NCBI GenBank assembly: GCA_033980235.1
Contig: CM067062.1
Coordinates: forward strand, 14,431,664 to 14,495,663
DNA: 64,000 nt
Direction: 5' to 3'
Source: Diadema setosum
Taxonomy: Eukaryota; Echinodermata; Echinoidea; Diadematoida; Diadematidae
A program made the position numbers and the translations under genes. This document shows positions 13,054 to 24,749 of the stretch, one piece after another. The notes under the pieces are model-generated. The model worked only from the letters and a program-made list of their open reading frames with translations. It did no database searches and had not been told where the DNA came from. Every line of letters starts with the position of its first letter. Positions within the stretch are counted from its first letter, which is position 1.

Positions 13054-14145
13054 CAAGAAGCATCCTCAAAAGCGAAATTAACAAACAACTACATAAATCA
13101 TAATCTTATGACACTTTATACTACCGGGTATCGATGTCGACTGCGAAAAAAAAGTTCTTCAGCAGGAGGCAAGGCAATCTTAGCGCTACTGCCACAATTT
13201 CATCTGATATCAACCAATGCTCTGGATTGATATGAAGAAACCGACGGCATGTTTAACCCCGGATATGAACAGTATCATAAACTGTAACAAAGTGTAGTCA
13301 AATGTATATAAAGAAAATATTGTATCAAAGACGATAAGGCTTCGATTAATGTTACTTGTCGCATCATACTGTGTACAGTATGCACAACTGTATATTTGCC
13401 ATATGAGTTTCTTTTCGTGTTTTGTATCGTACAGTTGCAAACGATAAGTTGATAGGGAACTCATGTTAGAAAGCACTTAAAAAAAAGAATAATGATTATT
13501 GCTTGCCACTTATTTTGGGTCAGTCTGACGGATGACCGTAGGATGTAAGATTTGCTCGGATTCGAGTGGTCGCAGCTTCGCGAGACAGAGTATTGTGTAG
13601 CGGGTCGGGATGTTTTGGCGCGCCTTGGTGTGTGACCAACTCACACCGAAAAATATCAAGACTCGCTAGCACTACTCGGTCTCGTCTAGCATCGACTAGT
13701 TCATCTCCGTCCTACAGCGATGTCAAGATTATGCTTTTATAATAATTGTGGCTCAATTAAAAAAAAAGACGTCTAAGATATACTATGTGAACTCTGTCCG
13801 CATTCAGCAAGCCTGGTGCCAATGGTTATTGTCATCCAACCACCTTGATAGAATATAGCTAGGATTGTATTTACTATTTTGATTGTCTATTCCTCACCTT
13901 TCATTCTTTCCCTCACTTGATGTTTCTACAAATTTGAAGCATTATAATGTAGCGCTACATCTATTTCTTTTTTTCTGCTCTATCCTATTTGTTTTGAGAA
14001 TGTCTTACCTCATTTTTTTTTCTTCAGCTGAATTATTGTGAATGAAATTTGTGGTGCGCACCCTAAAATGTCTAATTTACCATTCAATGTCGCAATATTT
14101 ATTTATGCATGATGCTGAGTAAATAAAGTGGCCACTTTGTTTCCT
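13054..14145 (+). other. 3' UTR of the secreted-protein gene with poly(A) signal
   Basis: The region after the stop has no coding potential. A canonical AATAAA lies at 14122-14127, preceded by ATATTTATTTAT, an AU-rich motif of the kind found in regulated 3' UTRs. Cleavage is expected about 15-25 bases after the signal; the exact end is inferred. Confidence 0.5.
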
Positions 14146-14331
14146 GACTAAACGTAACGCTTTGATTCTCTACTCGATTTATTCTATTATATCATTTTAC
14201 TGTCATTGGGTGTCTGTCTCTAAGGATTTGAATGATGTGTGACCAGTTTGCAGAGTGTGATTCGGATGCTATTCTGTAAATCTTGACTTCACAAGTTGAA
14301 AATTCAATTCGATCAGCCATCTAATTCTTAT

Positions 14332-14334
<3 letters not shown>

Positions 14335-14418
<84 letters not shown>
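14335..14418. repeat. Compound microsatellite (TA)n(TG)n
   Basis: About 22 TA units run directly into about 19 TG units. No gene spans it. Confidence 0.95.
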
Positions 14419-14419
<1 letters not shown>

Positions 14420-14421
<2 letters not shown>

Positions 14422-15371
14422 ATTATAATTATAAGAATGCATATCATATCACACGTAGGCGTACAAACTCACTGACTGACAATTCAGCGATAATTACATT
14501 GTATCTAAAACAGAACAGATGAATGTGAAAATGTGCGGCTCGCAGTCCATATAGGTGGGATTATTACCAGTGATAGAAGGGAAAAGTAGGAAAGAGAGAA
14601 ATGATCAATTTACAATATTCTATATAATAAAGACTCAATTGCAAGTTAGAATTTTGTAGGATTCATGTCCCCTTTTTTTAACACACATATACACACTTTT
14701 CTATCCCGTCCAAACGAAAAAGTTCCAGTACCATTTCGTTGCTAGCCCATGCGACAATAGTGTTTGCAGGCCTAACAATCAACAAAAGTTTACTTCTTGG
14801 ACACCGCGGGAACGCGACTCTCAAACTAATATGCATATTGACCCCGGGGAAAGGGTGCTTTGTCGTTTCCTTGGATACGAACAATAGACCACTCCCATCG
14901 TTTTCATCTTATCCAGTGTTGATATCGATCAGAATGGTCGTTGTCCGGCAAAAGATATCGATCTTATCACTGATGTACAGCAGTGCAGACATCAAGGCCC
15001 AAGTGACCGGCGAATAGTGTGGCACTCTCCCTATAACGGGACTTTACCCGGACTTAAAGTGTCCTTGTGGAAAAATTATTTACGGACTGCATAGGCCAGC
15101 AACAGTCTCACAAAGTAAAGTTAACAAAACAGGGACATTTATTTTATGTTTCCATATATTCGGCATAATTTGGAAGGCGGGTGTCCCAACATTATTATAA
15201 ACAATCCTTTATGGGCGATTTCTCTTTGCTTGGAATATTATCTTTATTCAAGTTCCCTTCTCTGAAAACAAACAAACAAACAAACGACTAAATGAGTGAT
15301 AGATAACTAAATAAAGTTTGACAATCGAAGTCGTGTAAAAAGAGCATTTTTGCATCCCCTCATCAAAATGT
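14420..15371. other. Intergenic, no recognisable gene
   Basis: AT-rich with a slightly GC-richer patch at 14740-15060. Frames of up to about 90 codons there do not resemble a protein family I know. A short AAAC tandem run lies at about 15267-15284. Confidence 0.5.
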
Positions 15372-15635
15372 CTGGGCTCGACACTATTTTTTTTTTTTTT
15401 TTTACTCTGGTTGTCCGTTCGAGACCCCGAAATCTTAAAATTTCAAATTTTGGTGGCACGAAAAGGAAATCAGTCAGCCCGAAATGGAAACATAGCAATC
15501 CATTTTGAATCTTGGTTGCCCGAGCGGGCCATCAAAAAAGAATCTTTTGGGAAATTTGGTGGCCAGACATCAATTTCTAGTCAGATGATAGTGGCCACGT
15601 GTCGCCTGGCCACTGCTATACTGTCGCGAGCCCTG
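15372..15635. mobile_element. Diverged hAT-like MITE (GGGCTCGACAC ends)
   Basis: The left end CTGGGCTCGACACTA and right end TCGCGAGCCCTG match the ends of the better-preserved copy at 44881-45045. Internal GGTGGC/GGCCA motifs are shared too. A T run of 18 bases follows the left end. No clear target duplication remains. Confidence 0.55.
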
Positions 15636-16534
15636 ATTACTTGTTTTATGTGATGAATCCACTATCTGATTACATTGTCGTCTTAAGGTCTTACTTTGAG
15701 AACACCAGGGAGACTAAAAAAAAAAAAAGAAATTTGGATCATCGTGGCATAACATCGCAACACTAAACCTTGTCCAAAGATTGTCACTTTATCTAACAAG
15801 ACATTATCTATATCTGCTCTTGACTAGGGTATCCCCTCTGTCTTACAACTACTAGAAACTCTCCAGGAAAATGAACATGAAGCACTACCACACATAATCT
15901 TCCATATATACACCGATCGACAGTTCCAGGTCAAAATTTGCAAAAAAGTTAATACGCTCTTTTAACACTAAACCTCATTATACTTTGTTGAAAATTATTG
16001 GGAGGGCATATCATAATCATTAATCAAGAGACTATGAATTTTGATAAGCCCAGATTATCTAGACCTACTAAAAAGTCGATGTGACTTTATTTTTTATAAG
16101 TATTTACCGTATATGCTCATAAATCTTGTTTACAAGAATGTTTAATGATATGAGAAATATCGATTGTCACAGTCACTGCTGATATTTTGGCCCCATCGGC
16201 TGCAGTGCTTGTCATGCATTTGCCTCATCTTCACTTCTGAATTTTGATATTATATTCTCGCGATTACATTGCCACCTCGTAACTTGAGAGAGTCTCGGAA
16301 TGCTATGTTTGTTGAGTTTGACATTTGCCATGGTCTCTAAAGAGATAAGTCGTAATTAATACTAAAATTAAAAAGAGTGCGGTTTCCATGGTAACATCAA
16401 ACAAATAATATTATACTCTTAGCTTACTGGTCGTTGCCAAGCTATAGCCGCCGTAACTGCGGTTATTGGATTTTTGCGGTTATTGCTATCTGCTTTCTGC
16501 ACGGTGAAGGACCCTCAATGTACTTGATCGCCAA

Positions 16535-16885
16535 ATTCCGATACAGTGGCTCACCGGAATAAAAAAAAAAAACAAAGACGAGAGGTGAAAATGACCTCGA
16601 TGATATGCCCCTTTGAACTCTGTACATTATGATAGACTGACACTATTATACACAAAGAGAGCGAGAGAAATAGATAGAGTGGAGGGATGGAGGATAGGAG
16701 ACAAAAATAAAAATTTGAAATTGAAATCATTTTTTTTTTCAAATTGTCGTGTCACAATCCCTTACTATGCCATGTCTAAAATCACACACGAATAGTCTTT
16801 TGCCTTGCGTAAAGGGAATTAGATCGCTATGAGTGTGACAATACAACGATATATTTTGCGGGACATGACTGCGACAGCTGCTGCT
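16535..16885. repeat. Direct repeat, unit 1 of a ~350-bp duplication
   Basis: This segment and 17447-17810 share long collinear similarity: a GTGGCT(C/A)ACCG(G/A)AATAAA motif, then GGTGAAAATGACCTCG, GCCATGTCTAAAATCACACA and a terminal TGGCTGCGACAG-like motif. The copies differ by many substitutions and small indels, so the duplication is not recent. No coding frame is conserved between them. Confidence 0.7.
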
Positions 16886-17446
16886 CCTGTGCCTTTGAAG
16901 GCGAGAACCATTTTGTATGTATGTCCAATTAATTCACTTCAAATTTTGCTGACACGAAAAATAATTCATAATATTTGAGCATGTATATTCGGGCGCTCAT
17001 GTGACGAAATATAATTATCTGCTTCAAAAACCTCGTAATATTCACCTGACGTGTTCTGAAAAAAAAAATCGCCCGATAAGAAATGAATGATTATTGAATA
17101 TTAATATCTGTACACAACAATTCAAAACTTCTATGTATTATGAGTCAAATGTCTTGCTCTTGTTACCCTGCCAAAGAAGACATCACACTGAAACTTTAAT
17201 ACTGCTATTAATACGTATCTATGAGACTTTGGTAGAGTTCTTTCGTAGATGTAGCCTGTAGTACTCTAGACTGGACTGTGGCAAAACCGTAAATTATTAC
17301 GCCTCTGGACTGTGGCAGAGCCGTGCCACTGGACTGTAGGCTTACTTAGCCCCATCTACGTTCAGGTGAAGCAGTCTCCTGAGGGTTTTGAATCAGAGCC
17401 ATTGATCTCTATCATTTCCTCAGAGATCTTCAAAGATCAGTGATCA

Positions 17447-17810
17447 GATTCCAATGCGGTGGCTAACCGAAATAAAAGAAACAAAGACGGAAGGTGAAAA
17501 TGACCTCGTTGATTATGCCCTCTCTGAACTCTAGATATGATATTATAGACTGGCAAAATTTGTGTATACATACAGAGAGAAACAGACAGGCAGAAGAGGG
17601 GAAGAGACAAGTATGTGAGACCAAAATCATTTTTCAAATTGCCGTGGCAAAATGACTTTTGTATGCCATGTCTAAAATCACACATAGCCTTTTGCCGTGA
17701 ATAAAGAGAACAATGTCGTTATAGCAAAGATCCTATACTACGTTGAGGATCTTTGGTTATACATTGTAGTGTGAATTCCGTGTGCCATGGCTGCGACAGT
17801 GCAAGGTACA
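17447..17810. repeat. Direct repeat, unit 2 of a ~350-bp duplication
   Basis: Second copy of the segment at 16535-16885, in the same orientation about 0.9 kb downstream. The sequence between the copies contains a smaller repeated phrase, CTGGACTGTGGCA, at about 17271-17315. Confidence 0.7.
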
Positions 17811-18117
17811 TTTAATACTCTGGTTAGATGTTCATCGGAAATGTGTTCGTGTGTTTCTTAGATTGTGTGTTTAATGTTCGTGCATGCGTAATAGCATTTA
17901 TTAGGGTGCCAAGGTGTGACATCTTCAACTTTTAATATCACATTTATTTCGGATTATGACCAAACAGGAAACGTCACCTCTGACTAAAGCTCATTACTGA
18001 ATAAGCGTATTGTAGTTTCATTTGTAAAAGATGAGCACAAATCAATTAGCAGCAATTGCTTACATTCTTACTATGACAAAAGAAATTACTTAAACTCTAA
18101 GTAATTGAGGATTACAG

Positions 18118-18465
18118 TACTTTATAGGGAAATCTACTTCAAACATACATCTGGATTCAGGGGATTTTTCTAGCATTACGAAAGAGCAGTTCAACTACCT
18201 CCTTCGGAAGACAGGGGTAATAGACGACAGAATGTGTACTTTTCATATAAGTGAAATTTTGTGGAATTCTCTTTGGATTTTCTGTTACATCATTTCCCTA
18301 CTGTGACATCATAAATTGTTTTAGTCTTCTCATCCAGCCATGACAGCACAAGGATTTTACCAAAACTTTGAAAAATTCCAAACTTTTGAAGGGATCATCC
18401 AATTTCCTTCAAACTTCACTGACGTGTTCTGCTAAGATCATTGCATTCACTGAATTCACATATAA
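18118..18465. mobile_element. Diverged remnant of TTAA foldback family A
   Basis: Contains family-A landmarks: TTTCTGTTACATCATTTCC, the TCATCCAGCCATGACAGCACA motif, AACTTTTGAA and TCACTGACGTGTTCTGCTAA. The ends are degraded and no TTAA pair is intact. Better copies are at 22592-23712 and 46260-46824. Confidence 0.6.
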
Positions 18466-18761
18466 ATGTGTGTCAGTGTGTGTGTGTGTGTGTGTGGGGG
18501 GGGGGAAATCCCCTTTAAAAATGTGTCTCTGTCTTGCCTTTACATTGATTCACTTTAGAAGCTACAGCCATGGAGAACAGATAGTCAAGACCCTAAATAT
18601 TGTACATTATCACATATTATGTATATAATCTTTTTTTTTTTTTTTTTTTGTCTCCCCACTTCATTTGACTGTCTGTACAGCAGCCACTTATTTGCAGTAG
18701 AGGTAACTTGATTTAGTGTCTGGACATTCTTTGTCTAAACTGGGTAGAATAAACTCAAATA

Positions 18762-18927
18762 CAGTGCACTCCCATTACAATGAAATTCCGGTTACAATGA
18801 AATAAGAATTCAGGCTGCAACATTACCAGCTCTCTGTTCTTTATTGTTTATTTGTTTGGTTATAATGAGATTTTGATACAACGAAAGAAAACTGCTGGTA
18901 CCAAGGACTTTATTATGATGGGAAAAA
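18762..18927. mobile_element. MITE, CAGT-ACTCCC family (copy 2, degraded right end)
   Basis: Begins CAGTGCACTCCCATTACAA and contains GGTTATAATGAGATTTTGAT and AACGAAAGAAAACTGC, as in the copies near 362 and 62184. The right terminal repeat has decayed. Confidence 0.55.
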
Positions 18928-18929
18928 TT

Positions 18930-21900
18930 GCTTATGTCTCCCAAGTTTTATGTATGACTCTCCTTGGTTTCATTCTAATGTGTATGCTCATGATTTAGTA
19001 TAAATGTATACATGTATCTTATTTCTTTTGTTGTTGTTGAAATGTCATTCTTGATTACAAATGAAACTAAATTGAAAGTGACGAAAATAGTCACCAAAGT
19101 GAAACAACCTTTGAAATATCTCTACTACATTCAGTTATGGCACCTTTTTTTTTGCAACTGCTACTTGTACATAGATCTAGGAGACATAAAAACCACATCC
19201 TTTGTATGATTTTAATCACAAATATTTCATTTATTCTCTCAGTTGTTGTTTGCGTTGAGATTCATGCACAGAAAACAAACAAACATTTGTAGAATCTTTG
19301 TCCTTTATCTCAACACCCATCAGACAAGAGGGAAACGGATAGAGGTATGGGCACACTTTTTCCATGTCAACAATTCACAGCTTAAGGGGTACGATAGGCC
19401 ATTGTCTGCTGCATCTGCCAGTCTGAACAATCAACAGCATGAACAAACTACAGTCTGAACGATACCCCATCTTTCCACACATGTCACTACAAAGCGCCCA
19501 TTACTAGAGCATCAGCGAGGTTGACCAGTTCACACCACCATAGTCAAACGCATCTCAATGTTGTACATAATAGAACTTCGTGAAAGCAACTCCTCAACTA
19601 GACCAGAGGGCTGGAATAGAAAGATAGATGCTATCTATAGCAACTCACAAGAAGACAAAAATATATCCTATATTGCGTCAACACGAAAATTCAATAAAAT
19701 ATTTCCACTGAGCAAATTTAGACAAAAGATGTTACATCCAGATGTCTTCTGATCAAATTCACAATGCAAACAAATCTAAAATTTACAAATCAACCCTTAT
19801 ACTGCTGAAACAACAAATATGAATATTCTCTACATTCCATTCAACATTCACATGTTATCACATAATGCTGCACATTTCACTCATATATCACACTGTACTA
19901 AATATACCCAGCACGTTGGAAGACACAGGGGAACAAAATCAATACCAATTTGTATTTTTTTTTTGGGGGGGGGGGGGGGGGGGTGGTGAGGAGGGGGAGG
20001 GGGAAGGGTGGGGCTGGAAAAATGCCAGGGTACAGTGAGCAGCAATTGGGATGAGGTATGACATCAACAACACTAGCAAACCTTACATTTTTTTTTTTTT
20101 TTGGGGGGGGGGGTAAAAAGAAAAAAGGCAATTCAGAGTGATGGTCTGCATGGATCAAGAATGTCTAGAGCTGCAAAATTATGACATTCAGACATGTTAC
20201 CATTAAAGACATTGAACATTTCTGCGTAGAAAGATTAGAGCAGATGTCGTAATGCTGTGAAGGGTATGTGCTGTCAGTAAGACATATTTATACAGCAATT
20301 TTCAAAAATATCATGAAGTGAAAATAAATCTAATTCTCATTTTTTTTCCTGCTTTTGAGCCATCAAATATTCACTATTAAACACACAGAATTAATTTCCA
20401 CACATTTTAGGCATTGTAAACAGTTGGAACTCATATCCATATGTTGACAAATGAGGAAATGCAATGGAAAAAGTAAATCCATTGCATTTCAAATTCATGA
20501 TATCGACCAACATGATGTTATCATAATTGTATATTTGACACAAAAATCTTCTAGCTGCCTGGTTTCTAGCACAAACTTTTCGTACTGTCACATTTGAAGT
20601 TTATGGCGAAACAAAAAGTCAAATTTGAAGTGGGTTGAGAATAAAGAACAAACAAATATCAATTTAAACAATAAACAAGAGTGTCAGATGAATAAATTAA
20701 ATACTGTAACATACCAAGTGACTACACAGATGTGTCATGTTAGTTAACCTTAATGTGTACCAACCTTACTTGCTATACACACCCCACTATGAGCAGTTCC
20801 CTACAACCAGATGTACAGGGAAGTGCACTACCAGTATCATAAAGACTTTTTGTCATGTACATCTACCTTTTCCTTCTTCCAACTCTCCCTTAACTTACAT
20901 CCAATAAATGTAAATAAATTCGTACAATCTCCTCAGTTCATTTTCAATTCCTCTTTTGTTTGTCTATACAGGCTTCAATCAATAAGCACTGTTCGAGCGA
21001 ATATACTGAAAAAGACCAACTAACGGAAAATCTTTTCCCTTACTTTGCTTGTTGTTTCCACTTGTTTAAATCAAATAATTTTTTTCTTTCTATTTGTAAA
21101 GAGCAATTTCGACAAAAAGAGATTCATGTCATTTTGAGAAAAGCAGCTGAATTTGAAGCATCTCTGTTGTTCTTGAGCCACTATTTCCCCCAACCCCTCT
21201 CAAGAAAAAATATGCCTCACTGCCAGGAATCGCTGTCACATCTTGTCACAAAACCAGCTAGATATGCCTTTTCCTCATCTTTTCCAATGTGCTCATATCC
21301 ATGTAAAAAAAAAAACAACCAACAAACCAAAAATCACACTAACTCATCCCTGCATAACCCTTCTTTCTTTTTCAGTGAAACCTCACAGACAAATATAAGC
21401 ATGTGATTCACTAGCCTCACCAACAAATCACCATGGTTACATCATTAAAAAAAAAAATCATACACCAAGATGATAGATCCTAAATAATGTCATACTTATG
21501 GGGTTCACGTGTATGGGGTTTTTGAAACAATTCTTTTGCTTTTACAGCTTAGTAGTCTAGAGCCGAGTTGTTTTGGTTATATGGAAGTAGATGTTCAAAA
21601 TCTGGCACAAAAGGACATATTGCCTTCTTCCAGTCATCAGTCACTGATATGAAATATGCCTATGAATGCATGTCTTCCCCTACAGACAAAAATTATATTT
21701 AACTGAGGGATGTGACTTGAAATGCTGTATCTTTTCTTTAAAATGAGTAATGCGATGTCTGATATATCACAAGTTAAGTGTAATCAAAATTAAGAAGGAC
21801 GAGAAAAGAAATGCAGTTAATATTATAACAGAAGTCAGTCCTTGACCCACAATACATTCATGAGGTAAATTGAATACTTTGGAATGTATTTATCCAAAAT

Positions 21901-22326
21901 GCTCAAAGTTGGGAGAGACAAAAGTTTTGCTCCACTTTTAAAAAGGCGCTGCATTAAACATACAATTATTTCTTCTTCATTTAATATATCTGACACAAGT
22001 ACTTCTTCACACACAAACTTGAACCTAATCTCTACCAGTCAAGGTGAAGACTGAGTACCAAAATATTTGTTTAGGGTTTGATGTGTTAATCAAACACATC
22101 ATTTGTGCTTGTTAATATGCCTCAGAAAAGGGGAATCTGGGAGGCAGTTTGTGGATTTCACACATCATACATCTCCCGATGAGTTGTGCGATGATAGGCA
22201 TGACATCACATAAATGACACATTGCGTAGTATTCTTTGCAAGAGGCAATTAATCTCTACATCTTAACCCGTTGAAGACAGGCTGATATTGCTACAACACG
22301 CATTTCCCACAGACACCTGCCCAAGT
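18930..22326. other. Intergenic or distal SLC25A1 3' flank, no recognisable gene
   Basis: AT-rich sequence with two T-run/G-run composites at about 19957-19983 and 20089-20113. The longest frame (about 148 codons, 20960-21406, plus) is low in complexity at its end, has no recognisable domain and no coding-type base composition. I do not call it a gene. Confidence 0.5.
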
Positions 22327-22565
22327 ATACTGTATACACTGTTATTTTCGCGAACAGATATTTTCGCGAATGACGAGGTCATAGACATTTTCGCGAGATG
22401 CTGTTTTCGCGAATGGACACCAACGCTTACATTAATGCTGTATTAACATAGCACGTGGAGTCATTTTCGCGGGTTGCTGAATTCGCGATATAAACTGTGA
22501 TTCGCGAAATTCGCGAAAAATTTCGCGAAAATCAAACCCTCGCGAAAATAACAGCTTATACAGTA
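22327..22565. mobile_element. CGCGAA-rich MITE with ~25-bp terminal inverted repeats
   Basis: The left end reads TACTGTATACACTGTTATTT followed by TCGCG; the right end, on the other strand, reads TACTGTATAAGCTGTTATTT followed by TCGCG, two mismatches in 25. Between them the motif TTTCGCGAA or a close variant recurs about nine times, in a genome otherwise poor in CpG. No coding frame. Confidence 0.75.
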
Positions 22566-22591
22566 ATTGGGACTAGTCTTCAATGGGATAA

Positions 22592-23712
22592 AGGACAAGT
22601 TCACCTTCATAGACATGTGGGTTGAGTGAATGCAGCAATATTAGTAGAGCACATCACTGAGAGTTTGACGAAAATTGGACAATCCGTTCAAAAGTTATGA
22701 TTTTTTGAAGTTTCTGCTCAGTCACAGCTGGATGAGAAGACTACTATAGCTTGTGATGTCACATGAGTACAGTGATATAAAGAAAGTATAAAGAAAATTC
22801 AACATATTTTTACTTTTCTCGCATAACAAAAGAACACTCGACTTCTCTCTTTCAGAAGGCAAGGTGAATAATATTTCCCTTAACATGTCAGAAACGAGTC
22901 GAAGAAATGTGCACTTTATTAAAAAAAAAAAAGTTTTGTGAAATTCTCTTTTTATTTTCCTTATACCGCTGTATGCATGTGACATCATACACTGTAGTAG
23001 TCTCCTCATTCAGCAGTGATTGCACAGGTGCTTTAAAGGACAAGTTCACCTTCATTACCATAAGGATTGAGAGAATGTAGCAATATTAGTAGAACACGTC
23101 ATTGAAAGTTTGAGGAAAATCAGACAATCCATTCAAAAGTTATGCATTTTTGAAGTTTTTGTGCAGTCACCGCTGGATGAGAAGACTACTGCAGTGTATG
23201 ATGTCACATGCGCACAACAATATAAGGAAAATATAAAGAAAATCTTGCAAAATTTCATCTTTTGACAAAAGTGCACATTCCCTTTACTCGTTACTGACAT
23301 ATGTTATGGGTAATATTATTCCCATTGCCTTTAGAAAGAGGAAAGTCAAGTGCTCTTTTATTATGCGAAAAAAGTGAAAATATGTTGAATTTTCTTTACA
23401 TTTTCTTTATACTGTTGTACTCATATGACATCACAAGCCTTAGTAGTCTCCTCATCCAGCGGTTCCAACACAAAAATTTTAACAATTCATAACTTTTGCA
23501 TCGATTGTCCAATTTTCCTCAAACTTTCACTGATGTGTTCTATTAATATTGCTGCATTCTCTCAATCCTTATGTTTATGAAGGTGAACTTGCCCTTTAAA
23601 AATTCATAGCTTTTGAACGGATTGTCGGATTTTCCCCAAACTTTCACTGATGTGTTCTACTAATATTGTTGCATTCACTCAATCCATAGTATAAACAAGG
23701 TGGACCTGTCCT
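22592..23712. mobile_element. TTAA foldback family A, copy A1, interrupted by a second copy
   Basis: A palindromic element starting AGGACAAGTTCACC and ending in the complement (GGTGGACCTGTCCT). It is split: 22592-23036 is its first part and 23600-23712 its last part, together about 558 bp, matching the uninterrupted copy at 46260-46824 (565 bp). The interruption is copy A2. Family features include ATTAGTAGA(A/G)CACATCA and GAGAAGACTACT-type motifs mirrored in the other half. Confidence 0.85.
23037..23595. mobile_element. TTAA foldback family A, copy A2, nested in A1
   Basis: A complete 559-bp copy from AGGACAAG to CTTGCCCT, flanked by TTAA at 23033-23036 and 23596-23599. The uninterrupted sister at 46260-46824 has a single TTAA at the equivalent site (GCTTTAAAAATTC), so this is an insertion into A1 with duplication of TTAA. 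No transposase frame. Confidence 0.85.
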
Positions 23713-23717
23713 TTTAA

Positions 23718-24739
23718 AGATAATAAAAAGTTTTGGTACCTCAAAAGTGTCCTTGAATTTCCTTGTCTTAGTTTGTGTTTCAGGTTAAAGTACCTTTGAT
23801 ATTGTAACACTGTGAGACTTACTCGCCCCAAAGTGCTCTCATGTCTTAGTAATCATGCAATTAACTGTGATCAGCAGCCCCATACGCATAGCGACCAGCA
23901 GTCCCATACGCATAGCGTAATCGGGCTTCGCATTGTAGCATTCAGGATCATGACAGATTTAGTATCGCAGGGTAAATGTCAACTTAAAATCCCATAAATT
24001 ATTCAATTTGAAGACTTACCAATTAACTTGAAGTATTGGAAACAGGCTTCGGGCAACGTTTGGTTCTGCCTATAGTCCCTTTCTGTTCGAATTGATGACT
24101 GAATGTGACTCGGTCGACAGGACCTTAGGAGAGCTACATACAGTACACTGAATACTACAGCCAGTGCATGCGAACACATCACACGCACACAAATTTCAAA
24201 TCCATGAACGGATCAGATGTTTGTGTGCGCATGCGCTGGCCATGGTATCCAGTGTATGTAGCTCTCCCAAGGTCCTCTCGACCGAGTCACATTCAGTCAT
24301 CAATTCGAACAGAAAGGGACTATTGGCAGAACCAAACGTTGTTCGAAGCCTGTTTTCAATACTTCAACTTAATTGGTAAGTCTTCAAATCGAAGAAATTT
24401 TTGGATTTTAAGTTGACATTTACCCGCGATACTAATTCTGTCATGATCCTGAATGCTACAATGCGAAGCCCCATTACGCTATGCGTATGGGGCTGCTGGT
24501 CGCAGTTAGCTATGCGTACAATGGGCTGCACGCTGCTGGTCGCAGTCAGTGGTTTCGTACAATATTTATCGACGCTGGACAGCGTCGGCTCTGGTACGAA
24601 ACCATTATTGCATGATTACTAAGACATGAGAGCACTTTGGGGCGAGTAATTCTCACAGACAACGTACTTTAACCTGAAACACAAACCAAGACAAGGAAAT
24701 TCAGGGAAGCTTTTGAGGTACCAAAACTTTTTATTATCT
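23718..24739. mobile_element. 1-kb foldback element with ~470-bp arms, TTAA-flanked
   Basis: Left arm from AGATAATAAAAAG and right arm ending CTTTTTATTATCT are near-complete reverse complements, folding around about 24200. TTAA flanks both sides (23714-23717, 24740-24743), and the left TTAA is nearly shared with the end of A1. An extra ~60-bp piece in the right arm (about 24550-24605) has its own small inverted repeat, GGTTTCGTAC/GTACGAAACC. Frames in the arms are mirror artefacts. Confidence 0.85.
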
Positions 24740-24749
24740 TTAAGACCCG

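Noticed and set aside
20960..21406. 148-codon plus-strand open frame
   Set aside because: No recognisable domain, no coding-type codon bias, AT-rich like its flanks, ends in low-complexity sequence.
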